DNA of 7,712 nucleotides from assembly GCA_035689185.1 (NCBI GenBank), contig DASSLY010000094.1:1-7712 (forward strand), read 5' to 3'. Position 1 is the first letter of the stretch. The number at the start of each line of letters is the position of its first letter. Of the stretch, positions 1 to 5,953 are shown piece by piece. The DNA comes from DASSLY01 sp035689185. Its GTDB lineage: Bacteria > Actinomycetota > Actinomycetes > Actinomycetales > Dermatophilaceae. Position numbers and translations under genes: made by a program. The notes under the pieces are model-generated. The model was not told the origin of the DNA. It saw nothing but the letters and a program-made list of their open reading frames with translations, and made no database searches.

Positions 1-223
1 GGGCGACTTCCGCCGGCTGTGGATCCAGCGGGTCAACGCCGCGGCCCGGGCCAACGGGATGACCTACAACCGGTTCATCCAGGGCCTCAAGGCCGCCGAG
101 GTCGACGTCGACCGTCGCATGCTGGCGGAGCTCGCCGTCAACGACGAAGCCGCGTTCGCGGCGCTCGTCGAGATCGCCCGGTCGCACCAGCCGGCTCAGT
201 CCGCCAGCGAGGACGCCGCCTGA
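1..223 (+). CDS. rplT: 50S ribosomal protein L20, C-terminal part (5' truncated by window edge)
   Basis: Ribosomal protein L20 binds 23S rRNA and is needed early in assembly of the large subunit. The window opens in reading frame 2 and encodes 73 residues ending in TGA at 221-223. The visible part carries the L20 signature: an RRLWIQRVNAAAR helix, then GMTYNRFIQGLKAA, then the C-terminal LAELAVNDEAAFAALVEIA segment. Full-length L20 is usually about 115-130 residues, so roughly the first 45-55 are missing to the left. The tail after the conserved core (RSHQPAQSASEDAA) is a short polar extension of a kind common in actinobacteria. By the usual bacterial order, infC and rpmI should lie just upstream; this is inference. 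The next gene begins at or just after this stop, so the two are probably cotranscribed. Confidence 0.96.
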   Translation, partial: GDFRRLWIQRVNAAARANGMTYNRFIQGLKAAEVDVDRRMLAELAVNDEAAFAALVEIARSHQPAQSASEDAA

Positions 224-243
224 CCCACGCGCGGCCCGTCCCG

Positions 244-1044
244 GTGCTGGCCAACCCGCGCGCCGAGCGGGTCCGGTCGGTGCGGGCGCTGGCGCGCCGC
301 TCGTCCCGTGACCGAGCCGGGCTGTTCGTCGCGGAGGGTCCCCAGTCGGTGCGCGAGGCACTTGCGCACGCGCCGGACCGGGTGGCCGACGTCTACGCCG
401 AGCCGGCGACACCGCATACCGCCCTGCTGGACGCGGCCCGCGCCGCGGGGGTGCCGGTCCACCTGGCGTCCGCCGAGGTGATCGCCGCGATGGCCGACAC
501 GGGGACGCCGCAAGGCGTCCTGGCCGTATGCCGCGTCGCGCACCCCGCCCTGCCCGACCTGCTGGCCGCCGGCCCGCGGCTGCTGGTGCTGCTGGCCCAC
601 GTCCGTGACCCGGGCAACGCCGGGACGGTCATCCGCGGCGCCGACGCGGCCGGCGCGGACGCGGTGCTGGTGAGCGATGCCAGCGTGGACGTGCACAACC
701 CGAAGGCCGTCCGGGCCACCGCGGGGTCACTGTTCCACCTTCCGGTGGTGACCGCGCTGCCGGTGCAGCCCACCCTCCGGCAGCTCCGGTCGGCGGGTCT
801 GGCCCTGTACGCCGCGGACGGCAGTGGTGCCGCCGTGCTCGGCGAGCCCGGTCTGGACCTCGCCGGCCCGCACGCCTGGGTCATGGGCAACGAGGCCTGG
901 GGACTGACGCCGGCGGTACGGCAGGCGTGTGACCGGGTGGTCCGCGTCCCGATCCACGGCAAGGCAGAGTCGCTCAACCTGGCCATGGCCGCGACGGTGT
1001 GCCTGTACGCCGCCGCGACGGCTCAGCGCGCGCAGCGGGGGTGA
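244..1044 (+). CDS. TrmH/SpoU-family RNA 2'-O-ribose methyltransferase
   Basis: This is probably an rRNA ribose methyltransferase using S-adenosylmethionine, with the SPOUT trefoil-knot fold. From GTG 244 the protein has 266 residues, a normal family length. Residues about 1-95 form the substrate-binding N-domain (RAGLFVAEGPQSVREAL at 24-40). The SpoU catalytic domain follows: motif 1 VRDPGNAGTVIRGADAAGA at 120-138, motif 2 NPKAVRATAGSLFHLP at 152-167, and motif 3 VMGNEAWGL at 213-221 with SLNLAMAA at 243-250, the knot that binds AdoMet. The start is uncertain. GTG 244 is the nearest standard start but has no clear ribosome-binding site. A CTG at 220, overlapping the rplT stop as CTGA, has GAGGA at 209-213 six bases upstream. 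Mycobacteria carry a gene called tsnR in the same place beside rplT. The target nucleotide cannot be deduced, so no symbol is given; thiostrepton resistance should not be assumed. Confidence 0.92.
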   Translation: MLANPRAERVRSVRALARRSSRDRAGLFVAEGPQSVREALAHAPDRVADVYAEPATPHTALLDAARAAGVPVHLASAEVIAAMADTGTPQGVLAVCRVAHPALPDLLAAGPRLLVLLAHVRDPGNAGTVIRGADAAGADAVLVSDASVDVHNPKAVRATAGSLFHLPVVTALPVQPTLRQLRSAGLALYAADGSGAAVLGEPGLDLAGPHAWVMGNEAWGLTPAVRQACDRVVRVPIHGKAESLNLAMAATVCLYAAATAQRAQRG

Positions 1045-1070
1045 GTGCCCTCGGGCGGAGTCGGTAAGGT
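1041..1070 (+). promoter_or_regulatory. Candidate leaderless promoter of the sensor kinase gene
   Basis: A TAAGGT hexamer at 1065-1070 fits the actinobacterial -10 pattern TAnnnT. Seven bases (1071-1077) separate it from the kinase ATG at 1078, so transcription would start at or beside the A of the start codon and give a leaderless mRNA. A weak -35 candidate, GTGAGT at 1041-1046 (sharing TGA with TTGACA), lies 18 bases upstream and overlaps the methyltransferase stop codon. Alternatively, AAGG at 1066-1069 could act as a Shine-Dalgarno site eight bases before the ATG on a readthrough transcript. The two readings are not exclusive. Confidence 0.5.
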
Positions 1071-1077
1071 CACCGCC

Positions 1078-2190
1078 ATGGGCCCTGCTGCAGGCGAGGG
1101 CGTCGGACCGGGCCGGGTGTGGCCAGCCGGCGGCTACGACCTGCACCCGGACGGCCTTCTGGTCGCCGACCACGAAGGTGTGGTGCGCGTGGCCAACAGC
1201 AGGGCGGCGGCCATCATCGGAACGCCCGTGGATCAGCTGGTGGGCGCGGACATCCGCACCGCGCTTCCGCTGCAGGACACCGACGGCCGCTCCTGGTGGC
1301 AGCTCACCGACCCGTGGAACGGCCTGGCCATACGGTCCGGTCACCGGGAGCGGCTGCTGATCATCCCCGGCCGGGACGAGGTGCTGGTGACCGCGAGCTA
1401 CATCCGCCCCGGCCGCAGCCAGCCGGTGACCCAGGTCGTCGTGGCACTGCGCGACGCCGAGGCCCGGCGCCGGGCCGAGGCCAACAGCGCGGCGCTCATC
1501 TCCACCGTCGCGCACGAGCTTCGATCGCCCCTGACCTCGGTGAAGGGTTTCTCCTCCACGCTGCTGCGGCGATGGGGCCGGTTCACCGACGACCAGAAGC
1601 GGCTCATGCTGCAGACCATCGACGCCGACGCCGACCGGGTCACCCGGCTCATCGCCGAGCTGCTCGACATCTCCCGCATCGACGCCGGCCGGTTGCAGGT
1701 GCACAAGCAGCCGGTGGACATCCCGGCGGTGATCCGGCGGCACATCGAGCGGTTCGTGGCCAGCGGCCACAAGCCGGACCAGTTCGTCCTGGTCGAGCAC
1801 CCCGGCCGGCTCCCGGAGATCTGGGCCGACCCGGACCGGCTGGACCAGATCCTGGCGAACCTCATGGAGAACGCGGTGCGCCACGGCGACGGCACGGTCA
1901 CCCTCACGGTGACCCCGATCGACGCCAGCACGGCGGAGACGCGCGGCGGAGGCCCGGCGGTCGAGGTCACCGTCGCCGACGAGGGGGAGGGCATCGCGCC
2001 GGAGCACTACCCGCTCGTGTTCACGCGGTTCTGGCACGGGTCGAGGCGCGGTGGCACCGGTCTTGGGCTGTATGTCGTGCGCGGGCTCGTCGAGGCCCAC
2101 GGCGGCCGGATCAAGGTCGGGCGCGGGCCGGCCGGCGGGGCCGAGTTCCGGTTCACCCTGCCGTCCGGGGTGCCCGAGCACCTCGGCTAA
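1078..2190 (+). CDS. Soluble PAS-domain sensor histidine kinase, no adjacent response regulator
   Basis: This is a two-component kinase expected to autophosphorylate on His146 and pass phosphate to an unidentified response regulator. It has 370 residues from ATG 1078. Residues about 18-125 look like a PAS sensor domain (GLLVADHEGVVRVANSRAAA at 26-45). A short helical linker (RDAEARRRAEANSAAL, 125-140) leads to the HisKA dimerisation domain with H-box STVAHELRSPLTSVKG (142-157). The ATPase domain follows: N-box NLMENAVRHG (261-270), G1 DEGEGI (301-306), F-box FTRFWHG and G2 GGTGLGL (325-331). All boxes appear intact. I see no signal peptide, membrane segment or HAMP domain, so it should sense an intracellular cue. 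An in-frame GTG at 1045, directly after the upstream stop, would add 11 residues; the ATG is preferred because it begins right after the candidate promoter. From memory, a kinase occupies this place in Streptomyces. Its signal and partner are unknown. Confidence 0.93.
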   Translation: MGPAAGEGVGPGRVWPAGGYDLHPDGLLVADHEGVVRVANSRAAAIIGTPVDQLVGADIRTALPLQDTDGRSWWQLTDPWNGLAIRSGHRERLLIIPGRDEVLVTASYIRPGRSQPVTQVVVALRDAEARRRAEANSAALISTVAHELRSPLTSVKGFSSTLLRRWGRFTDDQKRLMLQTIDADADRVTRLIAELLDISRIDAGRLQVHKQPVDIPAVIRRHIERFVASGHKPDQFVLVEHPGRLPEIWADPDRLDQILANLMENAVRHGDGTVTLTVTPIDASTAETRGGGPAVEVTVADEGEGIAPEHYPLVFTRFWHGSRRGGTGLGLYVVRGLVEAHGGRIKVGRGPAGGAEFRFTLPSGVPEHLG

Positions 2191-2213
2191 CCTCCCGTTC
2201 GCCGTCCTAGACT
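2185..2213 (+). promoter_or_regulatory. Candidate pheST promoter
   Basis: The 59-base gap between the kinase stop and pheS contains TAGACT at 2208-2213, a match to the actinobacterial -10 pattern TAnnnT. The implied start site is near 2220, leaving a leader of about 30 bases. The -35 is poor: at a 17-base spacing the hexamer is GGCTAA (2185-2190), which overlaps the kinase stop codon. The leader has no room for a T-box, and I see no phenylalanine-rich leader peptide. The call rests mainly on one hexamer in an otherwise GC-rich gap. Confidence 0.4.
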
Positions 2214-2227
2214 CGACCCCCGCGAAC
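2197..2227. repeat. Short inverted repeat around the pheST -10 element
   Basis: GTTCGC at 2197-2202 and GCGAAC at 2222-2227 are perfect inverted copies separated by 19 bases. The -10 candidate TAGACT (2208-2213) sits inside, and the dyad centre is at 2212. It could be an operator or, in a readthrough transcript, a weak hairpin. A six-base match in a gap this size can easily arise by chance, so it is recorded only as a candidate. Confidence 0.2.
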
Positions 2228-2249
2228 CTGCCCCCGACGAAAGCCTGAT

Positions 2250-3344
2250 GTGTCCGGACCCCACGCGCAGTACGACCCGGTCGAAGTGAGCGCTCTCGAC
2301 CCGCAGTCGCTGCAGCAGGCGGTCGCCGAGGCAGTGGCGGCGGTCGCGGCCGCGGCCACGCTGGACCAGCTCAAGGCTGCGCGGATCGCTCACCAGGGCG
2401 AGCGCAGCCCGCTGGCGCTGGCGAACCGGGAGATCGGCGCTCTGCCTCCCACCGCGAGGGCCGAGGCCGGCAAGCGGGTCGGCGCCGCCCGGGGCAGGGT
2501 CTCGGCGGCGCTGGCCGCCCGCCAGGCGGAGCTCGAAGCCGCACGGGATGCCGCGTTGCTGGAGCGGGAGCGGGTCGACGTCACGCTGCCGGCGGACCGC
2601 CGCCCACGTGGCGCCCGGCACCCGCTGGAGCTGACCAAGGAGTGGCTCGAGGACGCCTTCCTCGCGATGGGCTGGGAGATCGCCGAGGGGCCCGAGGTGG
2701 AGTCGGAGTGGTTCAACTTCGACGCCCTGAACCTGGGCCCGGACCACCCGGCACGCCAGCTGCAGGACACCTTCTTCGTCGACCCCCCCGGCTCCGGTCT
2801 GGTGCTGCGCACCCAGACCTCCCCGATCCAGGTCCGGGCGCTGATCGAGCGCCGGCCCCCGCTCTACGTCGCCGGCACCGGCCGGGTCTTCCGTACCGAC
2901 GAGCTGGACGCCACCCACACCCCGGTCTTCCACCAGATCGAAGGACTCGCGGTGGACGAGGGGCTCACCATGGCCCACCTGCGCGGCGCCCTGGACCGGT
3001 TCGTGGAAGTCCTCTACGGCGAGGCCTTCCAGACCCGGATGCGTCCCTCGTACTTCCCGTTCACCGAGCCGAGCGCCGAGTTGGACACCCAGTGCTACCT
3101 CTGCCGCGGGGAGGACCCGCACTGCCGGACATGCAAGGGCACCGGCTGGGTCGAGCTGGGCGGCTGCGGGATGGTCAACCGCAACGTCCTGCTCGCGGCC
3201 GGTGTCGACCCCGACCGCTACTCCGGGTTCGCGTTCGGGCTGGGCATCGAGCGGTCGCTGCAGGCCCGCCACGGGGTCGCCGACATGTTCGACATCGTCG
3301 AGGGCGACATCCGCTTCAGCCGCCAGTTCGGGATGGTGCTCTGA
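2250..3344 (+). CDS. pheS: Phenylalanyl-tRNA synthetase alpha subunit
   Basis: PheS is the catalytic subunit of the cytosolic alpha2-beta2 class II enzyme that charges tRNA-Phe. It has 364 residues from GTG 2250, a typical actinobacterial length. Residues about 15-110 form the N-terminal coiled-coil arm that contacts tRNA. The class II core follows: GPEVESEWFNFDALN (147-161), motif 2 GRVFRTDELDATHTPVFHQ (211-229) and motif 3 SGFAFGLGIERS (325-336). Ala328 in GFAFG corresponds to Ala294 of the E. coli enzyme, the residue that sets side-chain selectivity, so normal Phe specificity is expected. Four cysteines (282, 285, 292, 295; CxxC-x6-CxxC) suggest a small zinc knuckle, as in many Gram-positive PheS proteins. 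The start is supported by MSGPHAQYDPVEV, which resembles streptomycete PheS N-termini, and by a weak GAAAG at 2239-2243. An out-of-frame ATG at 2248 overlaps the start. The stop shares one base with the pheT start. Confidence 0.98.
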   Translation: MSGPHAQYDPVEVSALDPQSLQQAVAEAVAAVAAAATLDQLKAARIAHQGERSPLALANREIGALPPTARAEAGKRVGAARGRVSAALAARQAELEAARDAALLERERVDVTLPADRRPRGARHPLELTKEWLEDAFLAMGWEIAEGPEVESEWFNFDALNLGPDHPARQLQDTFFVDPPGSGLVLRTQTSPIQVRALIERRPPLYVAGTGRVFRTDELDATHTPVFHQIEGLAVDEGLTMAHLRGALDRFVEVLYGEAFQTRMRPSYFPFTEPSAELDTQCYLCRGEDPHCRTCKGTGWVELGGCGMVNRNVLLAAGVDPDRYSGFAFGLGIERSLQARHGVADMFDIVEGDIRFSRQFGMVL

Positions 3345-5881
3345 TGCGCGCCCCGCTGAGCTGGCTGGGGGAGTACGTCGACGGCGCCGCGTCCGCCTCT
3401 GGCGCCGACGTCGCGGCGGCCCTGGTCCGGATGGGACTGGAAGAGGAGGCGCTGCACGGCGGCGACGTCACCGGCCCCATCGTGGTCGGACGCGTGCTGT
3501 CCTTCGTGGACGAGCAGCAGAAGAACGGCAAGCTCATCCGCTGGTGCCAGGTGGACGTCGGCGAGCCCGAGCCGACCGGGGTCGTCTGCGGTGCCCACAA
3601 CTTCGCCGTCGACGACCTGGTCGTGGTGGTCCGGCCCGGCGCGACGCTGCCCGGTGGGCTGCTCGTCGGCGCCCGCAAGACCTACGGGCACGTCTCGCAG
3701 GGGATGATCTGCTCCGAGCGGGAGCTGGGCCTCGGCGCGGACCACGAGGGGATCCTCGTCCTGACCGACTACCTCGGCGCCGAGGCGGCGGAGCTCAAGC
3801 CCGGCGCCGACGCGGTCGCCCTGCTGGGTCTGGCCGAGGAGGTGGTCGAGGTCGCGGTCACCCCCGACCGCGGCTACTGCTTCAGCCTGCGCGGCATGGC
3901 CCGCGAGTACGCCCACGCCACCGGCGGCGCCTTCCATGACCCCGCCGACCCCGCCGCGGTGGCGGTGCCCGAGGCCAACGACGACGGGTATGCCGTCGAG
4001 CTCACCGACAGCGCCCCGATCCAGGGACGACCCGGCTGTGACCGGTTCGTCGCTCGGGTGGTCCGGGGAGTGGACGCGTCGGCGCCGTCGCCGGCCTGGC
4101 TGGCCCGTCGGCTGACCCAGGTGGGGATGCGGCCGATCTCGCTGGCGGTGGACGTCACGAACTACCTCATGCTCGCGCTCGGGCAGCCGCTGCACGCCTA
4201 CGACCTGGACACGCTGTCCGGCTCGATCGTGGTGCGGCGCGCCCGGGCCGGCGAGACGCTGACCACGCTGGACGGCGTCGAGAGGCGGCTGGACCCGGAG
4301 GACCTGCTCATCACCGGCGCCGCCGGTGAGCAGGTCCTCGGCATCGCCGGGGTCATGGGCGGCGCGGCCTGCGAGGTGGGCGCCTCCACCCGCAACGTCC
4401 TCCTCGAGGCCGCGCACTTCGACCCCGTGACGATCGCGCGCTCCTCGCGGCGGCACAAGTTGTTCACCGAGGCCTCGAAGCGGTTCGAGCGCGGCGTCGA
4501 TCCGGCCCTGCCCACGTCCGCGGCGCAGCTGGCCGTGGACTTGCTGGTGCGGTACGGCGGCGGGACGGTCGACGACGGCGTCACCGACGTCGACCGCCGC
4601 GTCCCGGTCGCGCCGGTGCTGCTCGACACCACGGTCCCGGCCCGGCTGGTCGGGCTGCCCTACACCCGGGAGGAGGTGGTGGGCTCCCTGCGGGAGATCG
4701 GCTGCACCGTGACCGACCGGCCCGGCGAGGCCGACCTGGTGTCCGTCCTGCCGCCGTCCTGGCGGCCGGACCTGGCGGGCGGGCACGGCCCCGACTTCGC
4801 CGAGGAGGTTGCCCGGCTGCGCGGCTACGACCGGATCCCGTCGGTCCTGCCCAGGGCGACCCCCGGTCGCGGCCTCAGCCACGAGCAGCGGGTCCTGCGC
4901 ACCGTTGCCCAGACCCTGGCCGGTCGCGGCCTGGTCGAGGTGCTGACCTACCCGTTCGTGGCCGCGACCATCGCCGACGACATGGGCCTGCCGACCGAGG
5001 ATCCCCGGCGCCGGGCGGTGCGGGTCACCAACCCGCTGTCGGAGCAGGCGCCGCTGATGCGGACCTCGTTGCTGTCGACGTTGCTGGACGCGGTGCGGCG
5101 CAACCTTTCTCGCGGGGCGCGGGACGTGGCCGTCTTCGAGATCGGGCACGTCGTCCGGCCGACGGGTGACCGCGCTGCCCCGGTCCCACCGATCGGCGCG
5201 ATGCCGCCGCCGGCGACGATGGACCGGATCGCTGCGGCGGTGCCGCCGCAGCCCAAGCGGTTGGCCATCGCCATGTGCGGCCTGGCCGAGCCGGCGGGCT
5301 GGTGGGGGCCGGGCCGGCCGGTGGACTGGTCCGACGCGGTCGCTGCCGCCCGGGCCGCAGCGACCGCGCTGGACGTGGTGGTGCAGGTCAGCGCCGACGA
5401 CCACGCGCCCTGGCATCCCGGCCGATGCGCCCGGCTGTCGGCGCCGGACGGCACCTTGGTCGGCCACGCCGGCGAGCTGCATCCCAAGGTTGCCAGCCGG
5501 CTGGGCCTGCCCGCCGGCACGGTCGCGGCCGAGCTCGACCTGCCTGTCCTTGTGGCGGCCAGCGACCATCGCACCCGGGCGCGCAAGCTGTCCACCTTCC
5601 CGTTGGCCCTCTCCGACGTGGCCCTGGTCGTCGGCGAGGAGGTGCCGGCCGGGCAGGTGGAGGCGGCGCTGGTCCGCGGAGCCGGTCCGCAGCTGGAGTC
5701 GATCGCCCTGTTCGACGTCTACCGCGGCGACCAGGTCCCCGCCGGCCGTCGCTCGCTGGCCTACCGGCTGGAGTTCCGCGCCGACGACCGGACGCTGACC
5801 ACCGAGGAGGTCAGCGCCCTGCGTGACAGGGCCGTGGCCGAGGCGGAGACCGCCACCGGTGCGGTGCTGCGGGGGACCTGA
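3344..5881 (+). CDS. pheT: Phenylalanyl-tRNA synthetase beta subunit
   Basis: PheT pairs with PheS, binds tRNA-Phe and hydrolyses mischarged Tyr-tRNA-Phe. It has 845 residues. The start MRAPLSWLGEYV is the standard PheT N-terminus, and its ATG overlaps the pheS stop as TGATG, so the two subunits are translationally coupled. Domains in order: B1 (1-38); an OB-fold tRNA-binding domain (about 40-155, with VVCGAHNF and SQGMICSERELGLG); the B3/B4 editing region (about 215-390, with GIAGVMGG and EASKRFERGVDP); B5 (about 420-500, ending in EEVARLRGYDRIPS); a catalytic-like core (about 505-735, with TNPLSEQAPLMRTSLL and HAGELHPKV); and a C-terminal FDX-ACB anticodon-binding domain (about 749-843, with STFPLALSDVALVV). 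The predicted Mg2+ ligands at the subunit interface are D476, D484, E487 and E488. The first two are eight residues apart, against six in E. coli. The frame is open throughout, with no sign of decay. Confidence 0.98.
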   Translation: MRAPLSWLGEYVDGAASASGADVAAALVRMGLEEEALHGGDVTGPIVVGRVLSFVDEQQKNGKLIRWCQVDVGEPEPTGVVCGAHNFAVDDLVVVVRPGATLPGGLLVGARKTYGHVSQGMICSERELGLGADHEGILVLTDYLGAEAAELKPGADAVALLGLAEEVVEVAVTPDRGYCFSLRGMAREYAHATGGAFHDPADPAAVAVPEANDDGYAVELTDSAPIQGRPGCDRFVARVVRGVDASAPSPAWLARRLTQVGMRPISLAVDVTNYLMLALGQPLHAYDLDTLSGSIVVRRARAGETLTTLDGVERRLDPEDLLITGAAGEQVLGIAGVMGGAACEVGASTRNVLLEAAHFDPVTIARSSRRHKLFTEASKRFERGVDPALPTSAAQLAVDLLVRYGGGTVDDGVTDVDRRVPVAPVLLDTTVPARLVGLPYTREEVVGSLREIGCTVTDRPGEADLVSVLPPSWRPDLAGGHGPDFAEEVARLRGYDRIPSVLPRATPGRGLSHEQRVLRTVAQTLAGRGLVEVLTYPFVAATIADDMGLPTEDPRRRAVRVTNPLSEQAPLMRTSLLSTLLDAVRRNLSRGARDVAVFEIGHVVRPTGDRAAPVPPIGAMPPPATMDRIAAAVPPQPKRLAIAMCGLAEPAGWWGPGRPVDWSDAVAAARAAATALDVVVQVSADDHAPWHPGRCARLSAPDGTLVGHAGELHPKVASRLGLPAGTVAAELDLPVLVAASDHRTRARKLSTFPLALSDVALVVGEEVPAGQVEAALVRGAGPQLESIALFDVYRGDQVPAGRRSLAYRLEFRADDRTLTTEEVSALRDRAVAEAETATGAVLRGT

Positions 5882-5893
5882 CGCGCCGCCACA

Positions 5894-5914
5894 CCCCCGA
5901 CCGTCCGGTGGGGG
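5894..5914 (+). terminator. GC hairpin after pheT, possible terminator
   Basis: CCCCC (5894-5898), a bulged G, then ACC (5900-5902) can pair with GGT (5907-5909) and GGGGG (5910-5914), closing a GTCC loop. The hairpin starts 13 bases after the pheT stop and lies just before the argC promoter, the right place to end the pheST transcript. No U-run follows, so it would be of the tail-less type proposed for actinobacteria, or only an RNA-stabilising or attenuating stem. Termination is inferred from position and pairing. Confidence 0.45.
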
Positions 5915-5915
5915 G

Positions 5916-5933
5916 GATGAATAGGTCTTGCTC
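5916..5933 (+). promoter_or_regulatory. Candidate ARG box 1 (ArgR operator, promoter-distal)
   Basis: This 18-base site carries TGAATA at 5918-5923, a perfect left half of the ArgR consensus WNTGAATWWWWATTCANW. The right half (TTGC at 5928-5931) is degenerate. It covers the candidate -35 of argC and lies two bases upstream of a second box, the spacing usual for paired ArgR operators. AT-rich bases here stand out from the surrounding GC-rich DNA. The assignment rests on consensus comparison by eye and on location before argC. Confidence 0.5.
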
Positions 5934-5945
5934 GGCATGTATAGT
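5917..5945 (+). promoter_or_regulatory. Leaderless promoter of argC
   Basis: TATAGT at 5940-5945 is a near-consensus -10. ATGAAT at 5917-5922, which shares TGA with TTGACA, is the -35 candidate at an ideal 17-base spacing. Only eight bases separate the -10 from the argC ATG at 5954, so the transcript would begin at or within a base or two of the start codon. The absence of any purine-rich ribosome-binding site before the ATG agrees with leaderless translation. Both hexamers lie inside the candidate ArgR operators. Confidence 0.65.
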
Positions 5946-5953
5946 CATGCGTC
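5936..5953 (+). promoter_or_regulatory. Candidate ARG box 2 (ArgR operator, promoter-proximal)
   Basis: The site begins CATGTATA and continues to ATGCG at 5947-5951. Against the Bacillus-type ARG box (CATGAATAAAAATKCAAG) it matches at CATG, AT, A and then ATGC, about twelve of the first sixteen positions. It also contains a perfect dyad, GCATG (5935-5939) and CATGC (5946-5950). It covers the -10 hexamer and ends at the base before the argC start codon, so bound ArgR would block polymerase entry. ArgR with arginine as co-repressor is the expected regulator; its gene is not in the window. Confidence 0.6.

Noticed and set aside
19..243. N-terminal extension of the methyltransferase back to GTG 19
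   Set aside because: This stretch overlaps rplT in another frame and gives Arg/Gly-rich shadow sequence. Family similarity begins around residue ANPRAERV, just after GTG 244.
727..2181. Long minus-strand open frame opposite the methyltransferase and kinase
   Set aside because: It has no domain similarity and biased composition. Both plus-strand genes beneath it carry all their family motifs.
2191..2249. T-box or Phe leader-peptide attenuator before pheS
   Set aside because: The gap is only 59 bases. I see no Phe-rich mini-ORF, no T-box consensus and no terminator/antiterminator pair.
2642..3343. Possible upstream extension of pheT, out of frame inside pheS
   Set aside because: The extra residues are Arg/Pro/Gly-rich shadow translation. 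PheT homology begins exactly at ATG 3344, which overlaps the pheS stop.
3218..5938. 906-codon open frame on the minus strand opposite pheT
   Set aside because: It is a shadow frame produced by high G+C codon use. The product is a low-complexity mix rich in Arg, Gly, His and Gln with no recognisable domain, and the opposite strand holds a full PheT.
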